15,577 nucleotides of DNA from CADEFQ01 sp035433705. Its GTDB lineage: Bacteria; Pseudomonadota; Gammaproteobacteria; Steroidobacterales; Steroidobacteraceae. The notes under the pieces were generated by a model. The model searched no databases and was not told where the DNA came from. It worked only from the letters and a program-made list of their open reading frames with translations. The translations under genes and the position numbers were made by a program. Within the stretch, counting starts at the first letter, position 1. Every line of letters starts with the position of its first letter. Shown piece after piece: positions 1 through 8,894 of this stretch. The DNA is taken from the NCBI GenBank assembly GCA_035433705.1, contig DAORVK010000067.1, forward strand, positions 1 to 15,577. The letters run 5' to 3'.

Positions 1-122
1 CGACCCATCCATCGTGAAGGTGGCTGCGGTCGGCCGCCCGATCGCATCGAAACTGCAGCTTTCCGCATATCCGTCGCCTCGATCGTCTGCAGCAGTTCGC
101 CGAAGGGAAGGCAAGCCGCATT

Positions 123-1040
123 TCAGGGTGGCACGTTGCCTTCGGCCGTGCGTGCGGCGATCGGTGGCGCAAGCGCAAGCTGTCGCTCACGCCAGATGAG
201 ATAGAGACCGCTGCCGACGACGATCGCCCCGCCCGTGAGCACGCGCAGTGACGGCAGTGCGCTCCAGACGACCCAGTCGATGGTGATGCCCCAGAAGAGC
301 GCGGTGTACTCGAACGGCGAGATCACCGATGCGGGCGCTGAGCGGAACGCCTCGATCAGCAGCATCTGCGCGATGGCGCCGGCAAGGCCGATGGCGGCGA
401 TAGTGGGAAAGTCGTCTGCGCGCACAGCCAGCCAGCCATCCGTGGTGAGCAGCGCGAGTGCGGCGCACGCGACGCTCATGATCGCGAGCGACCATAGCGC
501 GACACTCGCGGTCGAGTCGGTACGAGTGAGCACGCGCAGCAGGATCGCGTTGCAGGCATAGGCGAACGCCGACACGAAGGCCCCGACGGCGCCCCAGGTG
601 GCGAGGCTCGATCCCGACGGCTTCAGCATCGTCAGCGCTCCGACGAGCCCGACGCCGATCGCGATCCAGCGCCGCCAACCCACCTCTTCGCGCAGCAGGA
701 GCGCCGCCAGGGCGGTCACCATCAGCGGCGCGGAGAGAAATATTGCGTAAGCGTCGGCGAGCGTCAGCGCACGCACCGCGTAGACGAAGCCGGCCATGAT
801 GACGACCATCATGAGGCCGCGCAGCAGGTGCATGCCAGGGCGTTGCGCCAGAAGCTGCGTGGCCCGGCCGGTCAGCAGGTAGGGCAGCGCGATGATGGGG
901 AGCGAGGCGAAACCCCGCAGCGCGCTCACCTGCAGCGGCGGGTAGTGTGCGGACAGGATCTTGAGCAGCGCGTCCATGGACGCGAACACGGCCACCGCGC
1001 AGACCATGAGCGCGATGCCGCGGAGGTTGCGCGGGGGCAT
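123..1040 (-). CDS. DMT superfamily (EamA/RhaT-type) inner-membrane transporter
   Basis: The 305-residue protein is almost entirely hydrophobic, with about ten predicted membrane segments arranged as two EamA repeats (roughly residues 8-140 and 150-285). The first segment (GIALMVCAVAVFASMDALLK) and the motif PSGSSLATWGAVGAFVSAFA opening the second repeat are typical of S-adenosylmethionine/drug-metabolite exporters. Substrate cannot be told from sequence; family members export amino acids, metabolites or drugs. The tail after the last segment (from about residue 283) is short, charged and cytoplasmic. The ATG at 1040 is favoured because the first hydrophobic helix follows directly. No Shine-Dalgarno is visible, but a TATTCT hexamer lies 7 nt upstream, so the message may be leaderless. 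The gene is divergent from mmsA across a 231-bp gap that contains a large inverted repeat. Confidence 0.9.
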   Translation of the reverse strand: MPPRNLRGIALMVCAVAVFASMDALLKILSAHYPPLQVSALRGFASLPIIALPYLLTGRATQLLAQRPGMHLLRGLMMVVIMAGFVYAVRALTLADAYAIFLSAPLMVTALAALLLREEVGWRRWIAIGVGLVGALTMLKPSGSSLATWGAVGAFVSAFAYACNAILLRVLTRTDSTASVALWSLAIMSVACAALALLTTDGWLAVRADDFPTIAAIGLAGAIAQMLLIEAFRSAPASVISPFEYTALFWGITIDWVVWSALPSLRVLTGGAIVVGSGLYLIWRERQLALAPPIAARTAEGNVPP

Positions 1041-1047
1041 GGCGGCA

Positions 1048-1053
1048 AGAATA
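1048..1053 (-). promoter_or_regulatory. Candidate -10 element for the EamA transporter (leaderless start)
   Basis: On the minus strand TATTCT ends 7 nt before the ATG at 1040, so initiation at the usual distance would fall at or one base before the start codon. No good -35 hexamer was found at 16-18 bp. The ten bases GTATTCTTGC recur on the plus strand upstream of ilvH (from 7387). Confidence 0.35.
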
Positions 1054-1121
1054 CCGCAGGGCAGCGGGCAACGAGCGGTGGGCGACGGGCCAGAGCGCGC
1101 GGACGCGCACCTTCGCCGGCC

Positions 1122-1173
1122 GCGACGTCAACAAGCGGACAACCGGATACCCTTGTCCGCTTGTTGACGTCGC
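1122..1173. repeat. Perfect inverted repeat, 21-bp arms, 10-nt loop
   Basis: The left arm at 1122-1142 (starting GCGACGTCAACAAGC) is the exact reverse complement of the right arm at 1153-1173 (ending TTGTTGACGTCGC). The loop is CCGGATACCC. All 21 pairs match. It lies in the divergent region between the EamA gene and mmsA, apparently upstream of both candidate promoters and outside both messages. It is not followed by a T-tract. It could be a dispersed palindromic (REP/MITE-like) element, a regulator's operator or a transcription barrier. The repeat itself is certain; its function is unknown. Confidence 0.9.
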
Positions 1174-1189
1174 TCGCGCGGGACAAGGG
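1150..1189. repeat. Second, overlapping inverted repeat (9-bp arms)
   Basis: CCCTTGTCC at 1150-1158 is the exact reverse complement of GGACAAGGG at 1181-1189. Its left arm shares bases 1153-1158 with the right arm of the 21-bp repeat, so the two hairpins could not form together in one strand. A switch-like role needs this region to be transcribed, which is not shown. Confidence 0.6.
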
Positions 1190-1256
1190 ACATGCAAGCG
1201 CCAAGCCCGCGCCCCTGGTCCGTTGCACGTCGCCCATTGCACGCCGCGCCGCCCGC

Positions 1257-1262
1257 TATAAG
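1257..1262 (+). promoter_or_regulatory. mmsA: Candidate -10 element for mmsA
   Basis: TATAAG lies 9 nt upstream of the mmsA ATG at 1272. The expected start of transcription is about 2-3 nt before the ATG. There is no Shine-Dalgarno in between. The nearest TTGCAC (1237-1242) is only 14 bp upstream, too close for a good -35. Confidence 0.35.
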
Positions 1263-1271
1263 CTCTGCAAC

Positions 1272-2787
<1,516 letters not shown>

Positions 2788-2807
<20 letters not shown>

Positions 2808-5406
2808 TCTCACGCCAGGCGCGGTCGCCGCCCATCAGGCGCGCAGGAAGCGCGAAGGCGCTCACGATCGAAGTGACGACTGCCGCTGCATAGGGCACCG
2901 ACTGGATCATGAGCACGATGATCCAGGCGAGCCGGTCGGGGCTTGCCATCTGCGGTGTGTGCGCGACCCCGAAGGCGCACAACCACAGCGCCAGCATGAT
3001 GAGCGCTTCCTCGCGTGCGGAGTTGAGCGCAGTGCGCACCCGATGTCTTGCCGCCTGCTTCGGTGTCCTGAAGAACGGCTCATTGCGGGTGAAGAGCCCC
3101 TTCACGACCGCGATGCCGATCGTGTGCGACAGCGCAAGCCCGGCGATCGCCGCGGCAAGTGTCTGGCGCCATCCGGCCCCCACCCGTGCCTGATACAGGT
3201 GCAAGAGCTTCGCGAGCTTGAAAGTGAAGAGCGAGAGCGGCAGTACCGCGAACATCGCAAGCGGCGGGTCGACCTGCCCCGGCGCGTACACCATCGCCAC
3301 CGACCAGCCGATTGCCGCCAGATTGAACAGCACGTTGAAGCCATCCGCGACCCACGGGAGCCAGCCCGCGATGAAGTGATAGCGCTGACCCGTCGTCAGC
3401 GCGCCGCCGGAGAAGAGGAGCTGGGCGTGCTCCTTCAGGATCTGCATCGCCCCGTAGGCCCAGCGGAAGCGCTGCTTCCTGAAATCGCTGAAAGTGTCGG
3501 GGATGAGGCCGCGGCCGTAGGACCTCGGCGTATAGACGGCCTCGTAACCGGCTTCGAAGATGCGCAAGCCGAGCTCGGCGTCCTCGGTGATGCACCATTC
3601 GGCCCAGCCGCCCACTGCGCCGAGCAGCGAGCGGCGCACCATTGTCATGGTGCCGTGCTGGATGATCGCGTTCCTCTCGTTGCGCGTCACCATGCCGATC
3701 TGGAAGAAGCCGCGATACTCGGCGTAACACATCGCCTTGAACGCGTTCTCCGCCCCGTCACGGTAATCCTGTGGCGCCTGCACGATACCGACGTTGCGAT
3801 TGACGAAGCTGGGCGCGAGATCGCGCAGCCAGGCCGGATCGACCACGTAGTCGCTGTCGATCACGGCGATCACTTCGGCGTCGGGCGCGGTGTGTGCGAG
3901 CGCGAAGTTGAGCGCGCCGGCCTTGAAGCCGGCGAGCGGCGCGACATGGAAAAAGCGGAAACGCGCGCCCAGCGCGGCGCAATGCGCCTCGACCGGCCGC
4001 CACACGGCTTCATCCTGCGTATTGTTGTCGATCACCAGTACTTCGAAATCAGGGTAGTCGAGCTGTGCGAGCGCGTTCAAAGTCTCGAACAGCATGTCGG
4101 GCGGCTCGTTATAGGCCGGCACGTGAATCGACACCTTCGGCTGCGCGGCACCGCCTTCGAGCAGCAGTTGCGCGGCGAGGCGTCGCCGGCCGACAACCCA
4201 CTGCGCCTCGGCCCACTCGTGCGCTTCGGCGAGCAGCACCGCGATCACACCGATCATGCCGATACATAGCAGCACGCCGACGATCACGCTCGTCGCAGTG
4301 AAATACTGCTGCGTGAACTGGTAGAACACCCAGACCGCGATCGTCGTCGTCGGAAACACGATCACCGCGAGGAAGCTGCGGCCGCGCTTTCTCAGTGTGG
4401 CGCTGTTGAGATAGAGGAGCGCAAGGATGAAGAGCGCAACCAGTACCGACACGGTCGCAAGCACCTGCCACTGCGGCACACGCACGATCGGCGCGGTGAA
4501 CTCGAACTTCGGCTGGCGATCGACATCGTAGACGCCCCAGTAAGCGCCGACCGCGCCTTCGAAGGTGGCTTTCCAGGGCTGATCGAAGGCTTCCATCAGA
4601 TAATAGACATAGCCTTCCGCTTCCGCGTACTGCAGAAAACGGCGCAGGAAGAGCGCCTCGTTGGCCATCGAAGCGACGGCGCCTTCGCGCGTGCGGCCGT
4701 TGCTCGGCCACCCGACCTCACCAATGATGATCGGCTTGCCCGGAAACTTCGCCTGCACTTCCTTGTAGCGCTGCACCGAGTATTCGACCGCGCGCTCAAC
4801 CGGGATGCCCTCCCAGTAGGGCAACAGGTGGATCGCGATGAAATCGACGTGGTCGGCAAGCTCCGGATGCGAGATCCACACATGCCAGGGCTCGGCGGTG
4901 CCGACCGGCTGGCGTATCGCCTCGCGCGCGCGGTCGAGCCAGGCATACATCTCCTCGAGCGGCACGTCGCCGCGCAGCACGGCCTCGTTGCCGATCAGCA
5001 CCCGCACGACGTTGTGGTGCGTGCGCGCGAGCGAGATCGCGCCTTCGAGTTCGCGCTCGCTGGTCACGCGGTTCGCGTCGATCCACGCACCGAGCGCCAC
5101 ATTGATGTCGTGTTTGTCGGCGAGGCGCGGCACGGCGCCAAGCGAACCGAGCGTGCTGTAGGTACGCACGGCGTTCGTCTTGCCGGCAAGCAGCGCGAGG
5201 TCGCGGTCGATGCCTTGTTCGGCGGGCATGCGCTGCAAGCCAGGGTCTTCCCCTCGCGCGAAGGGCGAGAAGGCAAGGCCCTGGATCCGCGCGGGCCAGG
5301 GCGGCTCGGGTGTGGGGCGGTTCATCACCGCCCACAGAACGAAGGTGAGCGCGGCGAAACCCGCCGCGATCAGCAGGCCCGCGATGCGTGCGCGAGTGTG
5401 GGGCAT
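2788..5406 (-). CDS. Membrane GH17-GT2 fusion, NdvB-like beta-glucan glucosyltransferase
   Basis: The 872-residue inner-membrane protein has two catalytic parts. After one N-terminal membrane segment (about 8-27) comes a periplasmic GH17 (beta-1,3-glucanase/transglucosylase) domain, about 40-300. Its likely catalytic Glu141 is in LIGNEAV and Glu230 in IIGEVGWPSNG. Three membrane segments follow (about 315-395), then a processive GT2 domain (about 423-660) with PAYNE, DSD (517-519), TED (607-609) and QRFRW (645-649), then four or more C-terminal membrane segments. The architecture resembles Pseudomonas NdvB and rhizobial proteins that make beta-1,3/1,6 periplasmic glucans, so it likely polymerises UDP-glucose on the cytoplasmic side and remodels product outside. 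It starts 18 nt after the stop of the acetolactate synthase large subunit and may be co-transcribed. The product linkage is inferred, not seen. Confidence 0.9.
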
Positions 5407-5424
5407 ACCGCGCGGGTCACTCCC

Positions 5425-7305
5425 TCAGAACAGCTGGGGAGGGTCCTGCGCGACCGCCACTGGCGCGGTCGCCACTGGCGCGACCTTTCGCGCCACGATG
5501 TAATCGCCGGTGATCATCTTGTCGTACGACTGGCCCGGACCCACCATCGGATAGACGCCCGCATCGGGGTCGATCACCACTTCGAGGAACGCGGGTCCGG
5601 GATACTCGAGAAATTCCCCGACGACGCGCTGCACATCGGCCTTCCTCTCCAGCCGGACTGCATAGCCGAACCCGTCCGCCTGCGCGGCCCTCACGAAATC
5701 CTTCTTGTGCAACGACTTGTCGCTCGCCGACAGCCGCCCCTTGAAAAAGAGCTTCTGCCACTGTTTGACCATGCCGTCACCGAAATTGTTCAGCACCACC
5801 ACCTTGATCGGCAGATCGTAGGTGGTCGCAGTCTCGAGCTCGCCGACGTTCATGCGCATGCTGCCGTCGCCGTCGATGTCGATCACGAGCCGGCCGGGGT
5901 TCGCCACCTGTGCGCCGATCGCGGCCGGCAGACCAAACCCCATGGTGCCCATGCTGCCGGAGGTGAGCCACTGGCGCGGCTCACGGAACTCGCAGTACTG
6001 CGCTGCCCACATCTGATGCTGGCCAACCCCGGTCGAGACGATGGCCTCGCCTTTCGTGAGGCGCGCAATCTCCTCGATCACGTAGTACGGCTGGATCAGC
6101 GGGCTCTCGCGATCGTAGTTCATCGCATGCACGCGACGCAGTTCTGCCAGCTCTGCGAGCCAGCCGGCGCGGTCCACCTGCGCCCCCAGCTTGTGCCCCG
6201 CGGCAGTGAGCGCCACGAGCGCCTCGCGCAATGGACCGACGTGGCTCCACTGCACGCGCTTCACCTTGTTGATCTCGGCGCGATCGATGTCGAGCTGCAC
6301 AATCGCCCGCGCGTTCGCCGCGAAGCGCTGCGGATCGCCGGCGACGCGATCGTCGAAGCGGGCACCTGCCGTGATGAGGAAATCGCAGTCCTCGACCGCA
6401 TAGTTCGCGAAGGCCGCGCCATGCATGCCGAGCATGCGCAGGCAGCGCGGATCCGTGGTGTCCATCGCGCCGATGCCCATCAGCGTGGTGACCACCGGCA
6501 ATTCGAAGGCAGCGGCGAACTCGCGCAGCGCCGCCGAGGCCTCTCCGTTGATGACGCCACCGCCTGCGTAGATCAGCGGCCGCTTCGACTCGGCCAGCAG
6601 TTCGAAGAAACGCGCAGCATCTTCGGCGGCGAGCGCGCTCACCGCGCAAGTGTCCATGCGCCGGCGATAGCCAGGGATTGCCAGCGTTCCGTGGCCGTGG
6701 AACTCGCCTTTCCAGTTCTGCACATCCTTCGGTATGTCGATCACGACAGGGCCGGGCCGTCCCGTGCGGGCGACCTCGAATGCCGTGCGCACGGTGGCCT
6801 CGAGCTTCACGGGGTCGGTCACGAGGAATACGTGTTTCGCGACCGCCCCCATGATCGAGGCGACCGGTGCCTCCTGGAATGCGTCTGAACCGATTGCCGC
6901 GGTGGGCACCTGGCCGCAGATCACGACGATCGGGACCGAATCGGCCATGCAATCGCGGATCGGCGTGACCGTGTTGGTGGCGCCTGGCCCGGAGGTGACG
7001 AGCGCGACGCCCACGCGGCCGCTCGAGCGCGCGTAGCCGGCGGCCATGAAGCCCGCGCCCTGTTCGTTCGCCGGCACGATCAGGGGGATCAGGGCATTCC
7101 CAGCAAGTTTCTGCGCCTCGTTGTAGAGGGACACGGCATCGTAGGTCGGGAGGATCGCGCCACCGCTGTAACCGAAGATGGCCGAGGTGCCCTCATCGGC
7201 CACGACCTGCACGATCATTTGCGCCCCGGACATCACCTGGCCGGCCAGCGGGTGGGCCTGCGGACGGGGCATTATGACCGTATCGCTCATCGGGGTTCGT
7301 ATCAC
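5425..7305 (-). CDS. ilvI: Acetolactate synthase (acetohydroxyacid synthase), large catalytic subunit
   Basis: This ThDP- and FAD-dependent enzyme condenses pyruvate with pyruvate or 2-oxobutyrate, the first common step to valine, leucine and isoleucine. Three domains are evident: the PYR domain with FGYSGGAI, catalytic Glu81 in ANEQ and TSGPGATN; a central FAD domain (about 220-365); and the PP domain with TGVGQHQMWAAQ, the ThDP/Mg motif GDGSM (479-483) through NN (506-507), and GMVKQWQ typical of acetolactate synthases. Most relatives have HEQ where this has NEQ. At 626 residues it is longer than the usual 560-590, with extra N-terminal residues and a repeated Ala/Val/Pro tail. The called start is GTG at 7305; an in-frame ATG at 7290 is an equal or better choice. 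Its small subunit is divergent, on the other strand. Confidence 0.95.
   Translation of the reverse strand: MIRTPMSDTVIMPRPQAHPLAGQVMSGAQMIVQVVADEGTSAIFGYSGGAILPTYDAVSLYNEAQKLAGNALIPLIVPANEQGAGFMAAGYARSSGRVGVALVTSGPGATNTVTPIRDCMADSVPIVVICGQVPTAAIGSDAFQEAPVASIMGAVAKHVFLVTDPVKLEATVRTAFEVARTGRPGPVVIDIPKDVQNWKGEFHGHGTLAIPGYRRRMDTCAVSALAAEDAARFFELLAESKRPLIYAGGGVINGEASAALREFAAAFELPVVTTLMGIGAMDTTDPRCLRMLGMHGAAFANYAVEDCDFLITAGARFDDRVAGDPQRFAANARAIVQLDIDRAEINKVKRVQWSHVGPLREALVALTAAGHKLGAQVDRAGWLAELAELRRVHAMNYDRESPLIQPYYVIEEIARLTKGEAIVSTGVGQHQMWAAQYCEFREPRQWLTSGSMGTMGFGLPAAIGAQVANPGRLVIDIDGDGSMRMNVGELETATTYDLPIKVVVLNNFGDGMVKQWQKLFFKGRLSASDKSLHKKDFVRAAQADGFGYAVRLERKADVQRVVGEFLEYPGPAFLEVVIDPDAGVYPMVGPGQSYDKMITGDYIVARKVAPVATAPVAVAQDPPQLF
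5455..5482. repeat. Short tandem duplication inside the acetolactate synthase tail
   Basis: CGCCACTGGCGCG occurs at 5455-5467 and again at 5470-5482, a 15-bp period that keeps the frame. It encodes the repetitive VAPVATAPVAVA stretch near the C-terminus of the large subunit, outside the conserved fold. Confidence 0.7.
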
Positions 7306-7329
7306 TCGGGGACGAGGAGGGAACCCTGA

Positions 7330-7357
7330 AGACTAACAGCTTGTCGGCGGCGCGCAA
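7330..7357 (-). promoter_or_regulatory. Candidate sigma-70 promoter of the acetolactate synthase large subunit gene
   Basis: On the minus strand TTGCGC (7357-7352) and TAGTCT (7335-7330) are separated by 16 bp and point to the large subunit gene. The leader to GTG 7305 or ATG 7290 would be about 20-35 nt. No leader peptide rich in branched-chain codons or obvious attenuator was seen in the 117-bp divergent gap. Confidence 0.35.
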
Positions 7358-7387
7358 ATCCGCCCCCGCGGGCCGGGGCCTACGGTG

Positions 7388-7393
7388 TATTCT
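7388..7393 (+). promoter_or_regulatory. Candidate -10 element for the ilvH operon
   Basis: TATTCT, within the ten bases GTATTCTTGC that also precede the EamA gene on the minus strand, lies 29 nt before the ilvH ATG. No convincing -35 was found 16-18 bp upstream. Confidence 0.3.
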
Positions 7394-7422
7394 TGCAGGC
7401 GCCCCCTTTGCGCCGGACACCC

Positions 7423-7923
7423 ATGCGTCACATCATCGCGATCCTCCTGCAAAACGAGGCGGGCGCGCTCACGCGCGTCGCAGGCCTCTTTTCGACCCGC
7501 AACTACAACATCGAGTCGCTTTCGGTAGCCGCCACCGACGACCCGACCGTTTCGCGCATCACGCTTGTCACGCGCGGCTCGGACGCGGTCATGCAGCAGA
7601 TCGCGAACCAGTTGCTGAAGCTGATCGATGTCGTCGCGGTGGAGGATCTCACCGACGGCGAGCACGTCGAACGCGAGCTCGCGCTCCTCAAGTTGCGCCT
7701 CGCGCCGCGCGACACCGACGCCGTGCGCGGCTTCGTCGTGCGCGCAGGGGGCCGGGTGCTCGACCCGGCGCCCGATTGCTTCGTCGTCGAACTGACCGCG
7801 AGCGAAGCGGAGATCAACGAGTTCATCGCCGACCTGGCGCAGCACAGCGAAGCGCTGGAAGTAGTGCGCAGCGGCGCGCTCGGTGTGAGCCGGACCGGCC
7901 GCAGCCTGCGGCTCGTGAGATGA
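7423..7923 (+). CDS. ilvH: Acetolactate synthase, small regulatory subunit
   Basis: This is the regulatory partner of acetolactate synthase; it raises catalytic activity and carries valine feedback control. The 166-residue protein starts MRHIIAILLQNEAGALTRV, matching the ACT domain start of IlvH. NYNIESLSVAATDDPTVSR is the signature stretch, and a C-terminal domain (about 80-160) ends with VVRSGALGVSRTGRS, the conserved IlvH end. An in-frame TTG at 7393 exists, but ATG 7423 fits the family exactly. It is unusual that the gene is divergent from its large subunit instead of following it. The next gene on the same strand begins 4 nt after its stop, so it appears to lead a transcript with hydroxyproline-catabolism genes. 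Confidence 0.96.
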   Translation: MRHIIAILLQNEAGALTRVAGLFSTRNYNIESLSVAATDDPTVSRITLVTRGSDAVMQQIANQLLKLIDVVAVEDLTDGEHVERELALLKLRLAPRDTDAVRGFVVRAGGRVLDPAPDCFVVELTASEAEINEFIADLAQHSEALEVVRSGALGVSRTGRSLRLVR

Positions 7924-7927
7924 GTCG

Positions 7928-8884
7928 ATGACGGTTCCGTGGCGCGACGTCTTCCCCGCGATGACGACGCAATTCCGTCGCGACGAATCGCTCGATCTCG
8001 AGACAACCTGCCGCCATGTCGAGAGGATGATCGCGAGCGGCTGCTCGGGCCTCGTGATGCTCGGCTCGCTCGGGGAAAATGCTGCGCTCACGGCGCAGGA
8101 GAAGCGCCGTGTCGTCTCGGCCGCGATCGAGGCCGCAGCCGGGCGCGTCCCCGTGATCGCGACCGTGATCGAGACGAGCACTGCCGCGGCGAAGCAGTAC
8201 GCGCGCGATATGGAGGGCCTCGGTGCCGACGGCCTGATGCTGCTGCCGGCGATGATCTACCGCGCCGACCCGCGCGAAACGCTGCTGCATTACCGCGACG
8301 TCGCGCGCGCCACGCAGTTGCCGATCATCTGCTACAACAATCCGCTCGCGTATCACGTCGACATTACGCCCACGATGTTCGCGGAGCTCGCCGGGCTGAC
8401 AAACCTCGTCGCGATCAAGGAGTCCTCGGGCGACGTGCGTCGCATCACGGACCTGCGCAACACGGTCGGCGACCGCTACGTGCTGTTTGCGGGCGTGGAC
8501 GATCTCGCGCTCGAGAGCGCAGTGCTCGGCGCCGACGGCTGGATTGCCGGCATCGGTCTCGCCTTTCCCGAGGAGAACCAGCGCCTGTGGGACCTCGCGA
8601 TCGCGCGCGAGCTCGACGCGGCGCTGCCGCTCTACCGCTGGTTCACACCTCTCGCACACCTCGACACACACGTGAAGTTCGTGCAGTACATCAAGCTCGC
8701 GATCCAGGAGGCCGGGCTCGGCGCCGAATGGGTGCGCGCGCCACGCCGTGTGCTCGTCAAGGCAGAGCGCCGACGTGTTCTCGGGATCATTCACGCCGGG
8801 ATTGCGAATCGCCCGAAGCTTCCGCCGGCGCGCGGCGCGGCACCTCTGCCGAAGTCGCGCGCCCGGCGCCCCCGGGCGCGCTGA
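7928..8884 (+). CDS. DapA-family lyase, probable pyrroline-4-hydroxy-2-carboxylate deaminase
   Basis: The 318-residue protein is a class I aldolase-type TIM barrel of the dihydrodipicolinate synthase/N-acetylneuraminate lyase family. The substrate loop reads GSLGENAAL (46-54). The active-site tyrosine is Tyr136 in CYNNP, and the Schiff-base lysine is Lys164 in AIKESSGD. True DapA enzymes usually have GTTGE and YNVP. Together with the epimerase and FAD oxidase downstream, this points to the LhpC-type deaminase that turns pyrroline-4-hydroxy-2-carboxylate into 2-oxoglutarate semialdehyde and ammonia. The last 25 or so residues are Arg/Pro-rich and lie beyond the fold. It starts 4 nt after ilvH and ends 10 nt before the epimerase. 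Another DapA-family activity cannot be excluded by sequence alone. Confidence 0.85.
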   Translation: MTVPWRDVFPAMTTQFRRDESLDLETTCRHVERMIASGCSGLVMLGSLGENAALTAQEKRRVVSAAIEAAAGRVPVIATVIETSTAAAKQYARDMEGLGADGLMLLPAMIYRADPRETLLHYRDVARATQLPIICYNNPLAYHVDITPTMFAELAGLTNLVAIKESSGDVRRITDLRNTVGDRYVLFAGVDDLALESAVLGADGWIAGIGLAFPEENQRLWDLAIARELDAALPLYRWFTPLAHLDTHVKFVQYIKLAIQEAGLGAEWVRAPRRVLVKAERRRVLGIIHAGIANRPKLPPARGAAPLPKSRARRPRAR

Positions 8885-8894
8885 TCCGCGACCG

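Noticed and set aside
1..122. Possible gene fragment at the left edge (open frames on both strands)
   Set aside because: Several frames are open over this short stretch, including one on the minus strand starting at 121. None gives a recognisable sequence or ribosome site, so nothing is called here.
1122..1173. Inverted repeat as an intrinsic terminator or CRISPR-like repeat
   Set aside because: It lies between divergent starts, has no T-tract and occurs once in the window, so neither reading is supported.
828..1271. Upstream extension of the mmsA frame by 148 codons
   Set aside because: It runs through the EamA gene and the inverted repeat, and its translation is Arg-rich with no similarity to MmsA. 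Conservation starts just after ATG 1272.
2959..4269. 436-codon plus-strand open frame
   Set aside because: It is antisense to the GT2 domain of the fusion protein, and its composition is typical of a shadow frame.
4828..6888. 686-codon open frame on the plus strand
   Set aside because: It is antisense to the acetolactate synthase large subunit and the glucosyltransferase, both with full conserved motifs. The translation is His/Arg-rich with no recognisable domain, as expected for a shadow frame in GC-rich DNA.
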